Positions 25,808 through 34,375 of a stretch of DNA of 64,000 bases are shown here, piece by piece. The stretch is taken from contig NZ_CP102253.1 in the NCBI RefSeq assembly GCF_025145845.1, positions 3,472,001 to 3,536,000 of the forward strand. The letters are read 5' to 3'. This DNA comes from Alistipes shahii WAL 8301 (lineage in GTDB: Bacteria > Bacteroidota > Bacteroidia > Bacteroidales > Rikenellaceae). Numbering within the stretch: the first letter of the stretch is position 1; each line of letters starts with the position of its first letter. The position numbers and the translations under genes are program-made. Under the pieces are notes generated by a model. It was not told the origin of the DNA. It saw only the letters and a program-made list of their open reading frames with translations, and did no database searches.

Positions 25808-26929
25808 ACCGCGGCGTGCCGGAGGGGCAAACCGGCGGCGGGGTGGGGATTTACCGAAGGTCCCTGGAAGGCCGAGGTCGAGGTCGGCAAGGAGTGGATC
25901 AAGCTCAACGGCGTGTTGGGCGGCACGGTGGAGGGATCGACCGGGTCCGAAATCCGCTTTACCTGTCAGCCCGCCGGTACGATCGGCGAAGATCAAAGCC
26001 GGTGCGGCATCATCCTGGTCCGCTATCACAACCTGTCGTGCTACCACCGCATCTTCGTGCGTCAGGGCTATGCCCCCATCCGGGTGGCCGGATCGGCCAA
26101 ATGGCACACATTCAACCTGAAATATCAGGATCACGAGGCCGCCGCGCCCTGCGAGGAGGGTTCGCTCTTCCGCTACGGCAATGTCGACCAGCCCATTGAC
26201 GCCGTCAACAACCAGTTCGACCGGTTTGCCGACCATGTCACGACTCCGTTCCGGCTGGCTCCCACGAGTTCGGGGCTGACGGGAACCTGGAATGCGGTCC
26301 CCGGGCAGACCCGGATAACGAGCAAGTCGCGCAGTTCGGAGGGCTTCAGCAACATGCCGCAAACCATCGGCGGCAGGCAGTGCCATGTCGCTGAACTGGC
26401 GGATTTCGAGGTGTTACAGAAGAACTGCCAGTTTGCGTTCGGCGTGCTCTACGACGATGCTTCGATTGAGACTTCGCTGAACCTGTCGGACGTGAACGGC
26501 TATGCCTGTTACAATGCGAGCAACACGAACAAGGGCATGCGCGGCTGTTTCGTCTTCAATCCTGCGGGAAGTCTCAATTCGGGCGGCGCCGGGGCCAATA
26601 TCTTCTTCCCGGTGGGCGTGTCCGGATACGGCCGCCGGAAGCATTGCGCCCAGGAGAATGGAAAGTACGGCGTATTGCGTTACGCCGCCCGCAGCGCACT
26701 CTATACCTCTTCCGATGTACGTTATCGTCCGCTTTTCCATACCATCTACACCAATTTCGGGGGACTCTACTGGTGCAACCGGCAGTCGAACGGAACCTCC
26801 TCGTGGGACATCAACGTTTCGACATACGATTTCAACCATTTCGGGTCGAATGCGTTTCTGATAAGCGACTGGACCGCCGGCGACGGTCCCAATGTCAGCG
26901 ACGCCTGCTTCGTCCGTCTGGTGGAGTAG
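25808..26929 (+). pseudogene. 5'-truncated fragment of a large surface-protein gene (BACON/fimbrillin-associated type)
   Basis: The open frame runs from just after an in-frame TGA (25805-25807) to a TAG at 26929, with no ATG near its start; the first start-like codon is a TTG at 25913. Residues before that TTG (PWKAEVEVGKEWIKLNG) already look like real protein, a BACON-like strand pattern, so the gene has lost its 5' end. The fragment continues with ILVRYHNLSCYHRIFVRQGY and ends in a cysteine-containing domain reminiscent of C-terminal tips of large Bacteroidetes surface lipoproteins (DUF4906-like). No signal peptide or lipobox remains. It lies between two identical tRNA-Asp genes. It may be a decayed gene or a silent donor cassette. 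Confidence 0.6.
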
Positions 26930-27070
26930 GCGGGGGATAGGGCGCCGGATGCGATTTGCCGGAATTGATGCCCGCAACCGCCTTTTTGTCCGTTTGCCGG
27001 GGCCGATCGCATTCGCCTCGGGCATCCGGAATTTCGCGGAGGACGAATCCGGCATCCGCCGCGAACAACG

Positions 27071-27108
27071 AAAAAGCCTTGTAAACGATCCGTTTACAAG
27101 GCTTTTTT
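27071..27108. terminator. Strong bidirectional terminator
   Basis: AAAAGCCTTGTAAAC and GTTTACAAGGCTTTT form a perfect 15-bp stem with a 5-base loop. It serves the second tRNA-Asp on the minus strand and perhaps the truncated gene on the plus strand. Confidence 0.85.
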
Positions 27109-27129
27109 GAATTGTTCCTTCGAACTCTG

Positions 27130-27203
27130 CGGTGCGTAGGGGACTCGAACCCCTGACCCCGTGCGTGACAGGCACGTATTCTAACCAGCTGAACTAACGC
27201 ACC
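27130..27203 (-). tRNA. tRNA-Asp (GTC), copy 2
   Basis: This copy is identical over all 74 bases to the gene at 25531-25604. The 5' flank is also shared (ATTCCGGTTATTGCGA, then TGCAAAG), including the promoter, which reads TATCTTTG here (27223-27230, minus strand). Confidence 0.95.
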
Positions 27204-27258
27204 ATTCCGGTTATTGCGAATGCAAAGATAGTGTATTTTTTTTAATCGGCAAATGGTT

Positions 27259-27795
27259 TTACGGCTTTTTGAAGAAAGAAAATTGCACGCTTCCGTAACT
27301 TCTTAATTGCCAGAACTCATCGAGATCCGAAAAATCCATTTTTTTCGAATGTTCGAAGATCAGGATGCCGCCCGGGCGGAGCAGCCCGCGTTCCAGGACC
27401 AGCTTCACGACCTGCTCGCTGCCCTCCAGGTCGTAGGGGGCGTCGGAGAAGATCACGTCGAACTGCTTGGCGCAGCTTTTCAGGTAGAGGAAAACGTTGG
27501 CCTTGACAGGGTAGAAGTTTTCGATCCCCAGCAGTGCGGCCGTCCGGCGGATGAAATCGTGATGCACGGCGTTGATCTCGACCGCCGTGACGCTCCGTGC
27601 GCCGCGCGAGGCGAATTCGTAGCTGATCGACCCCGTGCCGGCAAAGAGGTCGAGCACGTCGCACTCCTCGAAATCGAGCAGGTTGCCCAGCACGTTGAAG
27701 AGGTTCTCCTTGGCGAAGTCGGTCGTGGGCCGCGCACGCAGGTTTTTGGGCGGGTTGATCGCCCGGCCCCGGTATTTTCCGCTGACTATTCGCAT
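27259..27795 (-). CDS. rsmD: 16S rRNA (guanine966-N2)-methyltransferase
   Basis: RsmD methylates G966 of 16S rRNA in the assembled small subunit, using SAM. The 178-residue protein starts MRIVSGKYRGR, the typical N-terminus, and has the SAM motif DLFAGTGSISYEFASRG. The catalytic motif IV reads SDAPYDLEG, that is D-A-P-Y instead of the usual D/N-P-P-Y/F. The start overlaps the end of the upstream DUF3822 gene by 10 bases. That pairing is common in Bacteroidetes. Confidence 0.92.
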   Translation of the reverse strand: MRIVSGKYRGRAINPPKNLRARPTTDFAKENLFNVLGNLLDFEECDVLDLFAGTGSISYEFASRGARSVTAVEINAVHHDFIRRTAALLGIENFYPVKANVFLYLKSCAKQFDVIFSDAPYDLEGSEQVVKLVLERGLLRPGGILIFEHSKKMDFSDLDEFWQLRSYGSVQFSFFKKP

Positions 27796-28400
27796 GTCGT
27801 CTGTCTGAATCGTTTGCCGAGCAGTTTGCGCGCCGCTTTCGGGTTGTCGCCCGCAATGCGGAGTTCGTATTCCTTTAACGGGAAACAGCCGTCGAGCCGT
27901 TCGAAAAAGTAGGCGGCATCGGTGTCCGTCGCCGCGGGAATCGCTTCGGCCAGCTGCAATTCGCCGCCGTCGTATACCTTAATATATAGAAGTCCCGCCC
28001 GGCGGCTCATCCACACGGTTTTGGCCGTATTCGCGGGGGTGTGCAGCAGCGGGGTGGTGAACCGCGCCCTGTCGCCCAGCTTCTCCTCCACCTGCCGCAG
28101 CGCCTCGCGGTTTATCGCAGTGACGGCGACGAATTCCGCCTCCGGGTCGCTGGCGACGACGCACTCCTCCGCCGTCGGCGGCATGCCGTTGGCCGCGAGC
28201 ATCTCGGCGCCCCGCTCCGCGTCGAAGAGTTCGCCCGGCACGAGCATCGTGCGGGGCAGCAGCAGCTCGACCGTCACCGGGGCCTCTCCGGCAGGCAGTT
28301 CCGAGAGTGCAGGGACCGAAAAAGAGTGTCCATCCAACGAGAGCTGAATGGACACCTTATTGCCTGACTGCGGCGTGTTACTCCCAGTTGCCTGCCTCAT
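27786..28400 (-). CDS. DUF3822-family protein
   Basis: This 204-residue cytoplasmic protein is shorter than many family members (about 250-270). The family is Bacteroidetes-specific and usually lies beside rsmD, as here. Its fold resembles the ASKHA (actin-like) group by family knowledge, but I see no ATP-binding motif that I could trust. The sequence shows VSIQLSLDGHSFSV near the N-terminus and LLYIKVYDGGELQL in the middle, both beta-rich. It overlaps both its neighbours, the anchored protein upstream and rsmD downstream, so the three are translationally coupled. Function is unknown. Confidence 0.7.
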   Translation of the reverse strand: MRQATGSNTPQSGNKVSIQLSLDGHSFSVPALSELPAGEAPVTVELLLPRTMLVPGELFDAERGAEMLAANGMPPTAEECVVASDPEAEFVAVTAINREALRQVEEKLGDRARFTTPLLHTPANTAKTVWMSRRAGLLYIKVYDGGELQLAEAIPAATDTDAAYFFERLDGCFPLKEYELRIAGDNPKAARKLLGKRFRQTTCE

Positions 28401-29013
28401 TGTTACCGGAATCCATTGATCCGAACTTGACGCCGGGATAGCGGTTGAAGTTGTTCTGCTCTTCGTCGATCAGGTTTATCACCTCCTGACGGTAAGCCAC
28501 CGTGTCGAGGAACGCCTTGTAGGGTGCGCGGCACTCCACGACGGGAATCACGACCTTCGACTCGGTGGTGATGATGCCGGCCTCCATGATGAACTGGGCC
28601 TTGTTGCCGGTTCCGGGAATGAAACGGAAGTTCTCGACATCCTGACGCGTCACCTTCTTGGGGGCGAAAATGGTGTCGATCACAGCGATTTTGAACTTTT
28701 CAATATTCTTTTTGCCCGACTTCTTCAGCATGGCCATGGCCGCCGAGTCGTCTTCGTCGACGATCTTGCGCTCCAGTTCGAGCGTGTCGGTCAGCACGAA
28801 AGCCGACAGCGAGTCGAAGCTGGCCGTGAAATGCTGGTACTTGGATTTGAAGGCGCGCTGTGCCGTACGGATATCCTTGATGCGATCGATAACCTGGGCT
28901 TTCTTCGCCTTCGTTTCTTTGTCGAACCGGATCGGAGTTGAGATCTGGACGTAGATGACGTAGACCAAACCCACGATTGCTACGGCAAGAATGATTTGAA
29001 AGAGTTTTTTCAT
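28378..29013 (-). CDS. Membrane-anchored protein of unknown function
   Basis: The 211-residue protein has one N-terminal transmembrane helix (about 5-24) and then a soluble periplasmic region beginning with a charged helix (KETKAKKAQVIDRIKDIR) that may form a coiled coil. The layout recalls pilin-like or coiled-coil anchored proteins, but I do not recognise a family with a known function. Its last 23 bases overlap the DUF3822 gene, so it heads a three-gene unit ending in rsmD. It is divergent from the helicase gene with only 48 bases between. Confidence 0.65.
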   Translation of the reverse strand: MKKLFQIILAVAIVGLVYVIYVQISTPIRFDKETKAKKAQVIDRIKDIRTAQRAFKSKYQHFTASFDSLSAFVLTDTLELERKIVDEDDSAAMAMLKKSGKKNIEKFKIAVIDTIFAPKKVTRQDVENFRFIPGTGNKAQFIMEAGIITTESKVVIPVVECRAPYKAFLDTVAYRQEVINLIDEEQNNFNRYPGVKFGSMDSGNNEAGNWE

Positions 29014-29033
29014 TTTAAATAAATATTTGTTAT

Positions 29034-29041
29034 TAATTTTG
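29034..29041 (+). promoter_or_regulatory. -7 promoter box of the RecD-like helicase gene
   Basis: TAATTTTG matches TAnnTTTG and lies 20 bases before the ATG, inside the 48-base divergent gap. Confidence 0.5.
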
Positions 29042-29061
29042 CATCAATTAAAAACCGACGC

Positions 29062-30477
29062 ATGTTCAGCACACGTATCGCGACCCAAATTTACGCTAAA
29101 ATTTGTTTCGAAACAACTCCCGGACAAAAAAAAATTATAGAAAAGTTGTCCGAATACCTTGCAGACGACGATTTTTCGAGGATTTTCGTGCTGAACGGTT
29201 ATGCCGGAACCGGAAAAACGACGCTTATCGCCGGACTTGTCGGCGCGCTTAAAGACCTGGGAATCAAACCCGTGCTGCTGGCTCCCACGGGGCGTGCCGC
29301 CAAAGTGCTGGCCCAATACGCTCAAGAGAAGGCACTTACCATCCACAAACGCATTTACCGCCAGCGCACGAATGCCGATTACGAATCGAAATTCTCGCTC
29401 AACATCAACCCCGAACGCGGGGCGGTGTTCATCGTCGACGAGGCTTCGATGCTTTCGGACAACACGCAGGGCGGAGCCGTTTTCGGCAGCGGATCGCTGC
29501 TTTCGGACCTCGTGGAGTATGTCCGCAGCGGCCGCGGATGCCGTCTGGTGCTGGTCGGCGACAGCGCGCAGCTGCCGCCCGTCGGGGCTGATTTCAGCCC
29601 GGCGCTCGACCCGGTGTCGATGGATGCCTACGGCGGCATCGTCTACGGCACGATGGACGAGGTGGTGCGGCAGGAGGCGCAGTCGGGCATCCTCTTCAAC
29701 GCCACGCTGGTGCGCTGCATGCTCGAAAACGGCCTTTACGAGATTCCCCGCTTCGAGATGGATTTTCCCGACATCGAGGCGGTCGTGGGCGGCGAGTTCC
29801 TCGAGAAACTTCAGGATTGCTATGCCAGATACGGCCGCGACGAGACGATCGTCATCACGCGCTCGAACAAGCGGGCCAACCGCTACAACGAGGGCATCCG
29901 CCGCAACGTGCTCTATGCCGAGGAGGAGATCGAGAGCGGCGACATGCTGATGGTCGTCAAGAACAACTACTACTTCCCCGAGCATACCGAAGACTGCCCG
30001 ATGAACTTCATCGCCAACGGCGACATCGCGCGGCTGAAACGTCTCAGGCGGTTCGAGGATTTCTATGGTTTCCGCTTCGCCGACGCCGTGCTCGAATTTC
30101 CCGACTACAACGATGCGGAGATCGAGTGCAAGATTCTGTTGGATACGATCGCCTCGGAGTCGCCGTCGCTCACCCGGGAGGAGTCGACGCGCCTTTTCTA
30201 CGAGGTGGAGAAGGACTACACGGACATCAAAAGCAAGTTGAAACGCTTTAAGGAAATTCGTGATAATCCGCATTTTAACGCCGTTCAGGTGAAGTTTTCC
30301 TACGCCGTCACGTGCCACAAGGCGCAGGGCGGCCAGTGGCGGGCGGTCTTCGTCGACCGCTGCCTGTTCGGCGACGAGCCGATGTCGCGCGACATGCTCC
30401 GCTGGCTCTATACGGCCCTGACGCGCGCCACCGATAAATTATATCTTGTAAATTTCGATGAAAAATTCTATGAATAG
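29062..30477 (+). CDS. RecD-like ATP-dependent DNA helicase (SF1B, AAA/UvrD_C_2)
   Basis: The 471-residue protein has Walker A GYAGTGKT at residues 46-53, Walker B VFIVDEASML near 130, the GDSAQLPPVG motif III, and the C-terminal UvrD_C_2 signatures YAVTCHKAQGGQW and LYTALTRATDKLYLV. This is the short form without the RecBCD-binding N-terminal domain, close to the RecD2/Pif1 group. It would unwind DNA 5'-3', probably during repair or replication restart. It overlaps the UDG-family gene by 20 bases, and mutS follows, so it heads a DNA-maintenance group. Confidence 0.88.
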   Translation: MFSTRIATQIYAKICFETTPGQKKIIEKLSEYLADDDFSRIFVLNGYAGTGKTTLIAGLVGALKDLGIKPVLLAPTGRAAKVLAQYAQEKALTIHKRIYRQRTNADYESKFSLNINPERGAVFIVDEASMLSDNTQGGAVFGSGSLLSDLVEYVRSGRGCRLVLVGDSAQLPPVGADFSPALDPVSMDAYGGIVYGTMDEVVRQEAQSGILFNATLVRCMLENGLYEIPRFEMDFPDIEAVVGGEFLEKLQDCYARYGRDETIVITRSNKRANRYNEGIRRNVLYAEEEIESGDMLMVVKNNYYFPEHTEDCPMNFIANGDIARLKRLRRFEDFYGFRFADAVLEFPDYNDAEIECKILLDTIASESPSLTREESTRLFYEVEKDYTDIKSKLKRFKEIRDNPHFNAVQVKFSYAVTCHKAQGGQWRAVFVDRCLFGDEPMSRDMLRWLYTALTRATDKLYLVNFDEKFYE

Positions 30478-31045
30478 CGAACGGCATCCCCTTGAACCTT
30501 TCCTGCCCGAAAACGCCCGCCTGCTGATGCTGGGCAGCTTTCCGCCCAAACGCATCCGCTGGTCGATGGAGTTCTTCTATCCCAACCTGCAAAACGACAT
30601 GTGGCGGATCGTGGGCTACCTTGCTACGGGCGACAAGATGCACTTCCTGGAACCGGGCGGACGGCGGTTCGACCGGGAGCGAATCGAGGCCTTCTGCCGT
30701 GAGCGGGGGATTGCGCTCTACGATACGGCTGTGGAGGTCATCCGGCTGAAGGACAATGCGTCGGACGCGTCACTTCAAGTGGTGCGCGAAGTCGATCTCG
30801 GAACCCTGCTGGCCCGCATTCCCGCCTGCCGGGCCGTCGTCACGACGGGACAGAAGGCCACCGACACGCTGCGCGCCATCACGGGCTGCGGCGAACCGGC
30901 CGTGGGGGAGTGCGTGCCGATGCCCTTTGCGGGGCGCGACCTGACGCTGTGGCGCATGCCCTCCTCGTCGCGGGCCTTCCCGCGTCCCGTGGAGTGGAAG
31001 GCGGAGTTTTACCGCAAAGTGTTCTCCGAGAACGGGATTCTCTGA
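30458..31045 (+). CDS. Uracil-DNA glycosylase superfamily protein (hypoxanthine/Mug-like)
   Basis: This 195-residue member of the UDG superfamily excises a damaged base (hypoxanthine, uracil or a related lesion) from DNA. The N-terminal motif LMLGSFPPKRIRWSMEFFY is the active-site loop and most resembles family 6 hypoxanthine-DNA glycosylases (GSFPS-type). The C-terminal MPSSSRAFPRP takes the place of the HPSP-like DNA-intercalating loop; most family members have Ser-Pro there. The start is either ATG 30458 or ATG 30470. It overlaps the upstream helicase gene. Exact lesion specificity cannot be set from sequence. Confidence 0.8.
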   Translation: MKNSMNSERHPLEPFLPENARLLMLGSFPPKRIRWSMEFFYPNLQNDMWRIVGYLATGDKMHFLEPGGRRFDRERIEAFCRERGIALYDTAVEVIRLKDNASDASLQVVREVDLGTLLARIPACRAVVTTGQKATDTLRAITGCGEPAVGECVPMPFAGRDLTLWRMPSSSRAFPRPVEWKAEFYRKVFSENGIL

Positions 31046-31096
31046 CGCTTGGGCGGAAAGAACCGGCCGGACAGACGAAAAAAATTGGATGTCGGC

Positions 31097-31128
31097 TTTG
31101 CACGGCATTCAAAAAAGGCCTATCTTTG
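31097..31128 (+). promoter_or_regulatory. mutS promoter
   Basis: TTTG (31097-31100), 20 bases, then TATCTTTG (31121-31128). This is a near-perfect Bacteroidetes promoter. The transcription start would fall in the palindrome that follows. Confidence 0.75.
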
Positions 31129-31145
31129 TTGTATAAATTATACAA
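31129..31145. promoter_or_regulatory. Perfect 17-base palindrome at the mutS transcription start
   Basis: TTGTATAAATTATACAA is an 8+1+8 perfect inverted repeat directly abutting the -7 box and ending nine bases before the start codon. The position and AT-rich symmetry suit a repressor operator. A short mRNA hairpin covering the ribosome-binding region is the alternative. Confidence 0.6.
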
Positions 31146-31154
31146 TATTCTATT

Positions 31155-33836
31155 TTGACTTCCGAAAAGAAAATCGACAAAAAATATGTCGAGACGCCCC
31201 TGATGAAGCAATATTACTCCATCAAGGCAGTACATCCCGACGCCATTCTGCTGTTCCGCGTGGGCGATTTCTACGAGACCTTCGGCGACGACGCGATCAA
31301 GGCCAGCGGCATTCTGGGCATCACGCTCACGCGCCGCGCCAACGGATCGGCGACGTACGTCGAACTGGCGGGATTTCCCTACCATGCCATCGACACCTAC
31401 CTGCCGAAGCTGGTGCGGGCGGGCGAGCGCGTGGCCATCTGCGAGCAGCTGGAGGACCCCAAGCTGGTGAAGGGACTCGTCAAGCGCGGCGTGATCGAAC
31501 TGGTGACTCCGGGCATCGTGCTGGGCGACAACATCCTGGCCAACAAGGAGAACAACTTCATCGCGTCGGTCTATTTCGGCCGGCAGACGACGGGCGTGGC
31601 TTTTCTGGACATCTCCACGGGCGAGTTCTATGTGGCCGAGGGAGCGGACAGCTATGTCGACAAGCTGATCTCGAACCTCCAGCCCAAGGAGGTCGTCTAC
31701 CAGCGCGGCTACGAGGACCGTTTTTCCGGTTCGTTCGGGTCGAAACTCTACACCTACCGTCTCGACGAGTGGGTCTTTTCGGAGGACGTCAACCGCGAGA
31801 AACTCTGCAAGCAGTTCGGGACCAAATCCCTCAAGGGCTTCGGCGTGGACCACTTCACCAGCGGCATTTCGGCCGCCGGGGCCATTCTCTACTACCTCGA
31901 ATTCACCGAGCACCGCGAAACGGGCCATATCGCCTCCATTGCGCGTATCGACCAGGACGACTACGTGTGGGTCGACAAGTTCACGATCCGCAACCTCGAA
32001 CTCTTTTCGTCGAACGGCGCGCGCGAGAAGTGCAGTTTCGCCGACGTGATCGACCGCACGCTGACGCCGATGGGCGGCCGCCTGCTGAAACGCTGGATCG
32101 CCATGCCGATCAAGGACCCCGCGAAGATCAACGAGCGCCTCGATGTGGTGGAACGGCTGATCAAAGACGCCGATCTGGCGGATGTCATCCGCGAGCAGGT
32201 GTCGCTGGTGGGCGATCTGGAGCGTATCGCGGGGCGTATCGCCGCCCAGAGGGTCACGCCCCGCGAACTGGTGCAGCTCAAGAACTCGCTCGGAGCCATC
32301 GAGACGCTCAAGGCTGCGCTGGAGTCCACCGACGACGACCGCCTGCATGCGCTGGCAGAGCAGATCGACCCTCTGGCGGAGGTTCGCGAGCGTATCGCCC
32401 GCGAAATCTACCCCGACCCGCAGAACAACCAGATACAGAAGGGCGGCGTGATCGCCGACGGCGTCGATCCCGAACTGGACGACCTGCGCCGCATCGCGCT
32501 CCACGGCAAGGACTACCTCGCGCGCATCCAGCAGCGCGAGAGCGAGGCCACGGGCATCCCGTCGCTCAAGATCAGCTACAACAACGTTTTCGGCTACTAT
32601 ATCGAGGTCCGCAACGCCCACAAGGACAAGGTCCCCGAGACGTGGATACGCAAGCAGACCCTCGCCAACGCCGAGCGTTACATTACGGGCGAACTGAAAG
32701 AGTACGAGGAGAAGATTCTCGGCGCCGAGGAGAAGATGCTCATCCTGGAGCAGCGCATCTACGCCGGGATCATGGCCTATATCTGCGGTTCGCTGGCGCC
32801 GATGCTGCGCGACGCCGCCGCGGTGGCGCGCATCGACTGCCTCCAGTCCTTCGCACGCATCGCCTGCGAACGCCGCTACGTGCGTCCCGTGCTGGACGAC
32901 GGCAAGCGCATCGACATCCGTCAGGGCCGCCACCCGGTGATCGAGACGCTGATGCCCGTGGGGGAGGAGTACATCCCCAACGACGTGATGCTCGACGACA
33001 AGCAGCAGCAGATTATGATGATCACCGGACCCAACATGTCGGGTAAGTCGGCGCTGCTGCGCCAGACCGCGCTGATCATCCTGATGGCCCAGATGGGTTC
33101 GTACGTACCCGCGAAGTCGGCCCATATCGGCTATGTGGACAAGATTTTCACGCGCGTCGGGGCTTCGGACAACATTTCGCAGGGCGAGTCGACCTTCATG
33201 GTCGAGATGCTCGAATCGGCCAGCATCCTCAATAACATTTCGGACCGCAGCATCGTGCTGCTCGACGAAATCGGCCGCGGCACGTCGACCTACGACGGCA
33301 TTTCGATCGCCTGGGCGATGGTCGAATACCTTCACAACCACCCCTCGGCCCGCGCCAAGACGCTTTTTGCCACGCATTACCACGAGCTGAACGAGATGGA
33401 GCAGATGTGCTCCCGGGTGAAGAACTACCACGTCTCGGTCAAGGAGATGGGCAACCAGATCGTCTTCCTGCGCAAGCTCGAGCGCGGCGGCACGGAGCAT
33501 TCGTTCGGTATCCACGTGGCCCGCATGGCCGGCATGCCGGTGTCGATCGTCTCGCGGGCGGACGAGATTCTGCGCAACCTCGAACTGGTCTACGGCAACA
33601 ACGAGATCGTGCCGAGCCGCAGCCTCAAGGAGCGGGGCCGCAAATCCGCGGCGCAGGCCGTGAAGGAGGCCGCCGAGAGCGCCGGGCCGCAGAACATGCA
33701 GCTGTCGATGTTCCAGCTCGACGATCCCGTGCTGGTGCAGATCCGCGACCAGATCAAGGGCCTCGACATCAACTCGCTGACCCCGATCGAGGCGTTGAAC
33801 AAACTCAACGAAATCAAGAAGATAACTGGTATCTGA
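31155..33836 (+). CDS. mutS: DNA mismatch repair protein MutS
   Basis: MutS binds mismatches and small loops and recruits MutL. The 893 residues match full-length MutS1. The mismatch-reading F-x-E is Phe39-Tyr-Glu41 in VGDFYETFGDD. The ATPase Walker A GPNMSGKS is at about 625-632, Walker B LLDEIGRGTSTYDG follows, and the composite site helix-turn-helix lies near the C-terminus. The start is a TTG (31155). Starting at the first ATG (31203) would remove 16 residues conserved in Bacteroidetes MutS, including the VETPLMKQY segment. Rare-start use and a 17-base palindrome beside the promoter suggest limited or regulated expression. Confidence 0.96.
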   Translation: MTSEKKIDKKYVETPLMKQYYSIKAVHPDAILLFRVGDFYETFGDDAIKASGILGITLTRRANGSATYVELAGFPYHAIDTYLPKLVRAGERVAICEQLEDPKLVKGLVKRGVIELVTPGIVLGDNILANKENNFIASVYFGRQTTGVAFLDISTGEFYVAEGADSYVDKLISNLQPKEVVYQRGYEDRFSGSFGSKLYTYRLDEWVFSEDVNREKLCKQFGTKSLKGFGVDHFTSGISAAGAILYYLEFTEHRETGHIASIARIDQDDYVWVDKFTIRNLELFSSNGAREKCSFADVIDRTLTPMGGRLLKRWIAMPIKDPAKINERLDVVERLIKDADLADVIREQVSLVGDLERIAGRIAAQRVTPRELVQLKNSLGAIETLKAALESTDDDRLHALAEQIDPLAEVRERIAREIYPDPQNNQIQKGGVIADGVDPELDDLRRIALHGKDYLARIQQRESEATGIPSLKISYNNVFGYYIEVRNAHKDKVPETWIRKQTLANAERYITGELKEYEEKILGAEEKMLILEQRIYAGIMAYICGSLAPMLRDAAAVARIDCLQSFARIACERRYVRPVLDDGKRIDIRQGRHPVIETLMPVGEEYIPNDVMLDDKQQQIMMITGPNMSGKSALLRQTALIILMAQMGSYVPAKSAHIGYVDKIFTRVGASDNISQGESTFMVEMLESASILNNISDRSIVLLDEIGRGTSTYDGISIAWAMVEYLHNHPSARAKTLFATHYHELNEMEQMCSRVKNYHVSVKEMGNQIVFLRKLERGGTEHSFGIHVARMAGMPVSIVSRADEILRNLELVYGNNEIVPSRSLKERGRKSAAQAVKEAAESAGPQNMQLSMFQLDDPVLVQIRDQIKGLDINSLTPIEALNKLNEIKKITGI

Positions 33837-33865
33837 TAAAGCGATACTGGAAGTCGAATATACCA

Positions 33866-33900
33866 AAGCCCCGAACCTCTTTTCGAGAAGTCCGGGGCTT
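33866..33900 (+). terminator. mutS terminator
   Basis: AAGCCCCG and CGGGGCTT pair, with further pairing inside (CTCTT/GAGAAG). It lies 30 bases after the mutS stop codon. The following sequence is T-rich. Confidence 0.7.
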
Positions 33901-33925
33901 GTGTTATTATTTGATTAGTGTTATT

Positions 33926-34341
33926 CTAATTATACACGCCTTCTTTTTCTCTTATTATGCCTTTCTCATATTTGTTGGCACGCTTACCTGAATAAATTAC
34001 AAGTTGACTGAATTTGGGCCTTCCAATCTGAATTTGTCCATCTGAAAAAACATATAGATAGGCGTTCTTCATAGTCTTATTCCATACTGTTTTGCCGTTA
34101 GAGTCTGTTACTTTTACTTTAACCCTGTATTTGTCGCTAAAAAGCCATCTGGGCTAATGGATTTGATTGCAACTACTACATCGGTATATACTTCACCTTC
34201 TATATCAAGAAAACAAACTTTACGAATTAATTCCGCATTTTGCATTGGTGATGCTTTTTCAGTTTCATCGTTGTTGTTTTGAGCAAAGACAAACCAACCA
34301 AATGAAAGCGAGAAAATTAAAAGAACAATAAGTTTTTTCAT
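33926..34341 (-). pseudogene. Frameshifted small secreted protein gene in an AT-rich island
   Basis: The frame begins with a signal peptide (MKKLIVLLIFSLSFGWFVFA) and runs 75 codons to a TAA at 34114. After the run GGCTTTTTAGC (34137-34147 region), the next frame stays open for about 70 more codons (FSDKYRVKVKV ... KTVWNKTMKNAYLYVFSDG ... KEGVYN) to a TAG at 33926. Restoring one T would give a 138-residue secreted protein. Low GC through the whole segment 33900-34370 contrasts with the roughly 60% GC neighbours and suggests recent acquisition. I do not recognise the family. A mutation, a sequencing error in the T run, or frameshifting are all possible. Confidence 0.75.
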
Positions 34342-34375
34342 GGTTTCAGCATTTTAAGGCTACTATTTAGATTCC

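Noticed and set aside
25604..27130. Active integrative element at tRNA-Asp
   Set aside because: No integrase, excisionase or replication gene lies between the two tRNAs. At most it is a footprint.
30879..33866. 995-codon minus-strand frame opposite mutS
   Set aside because: No family features; mutS on the plus strand is complete with all motifs.
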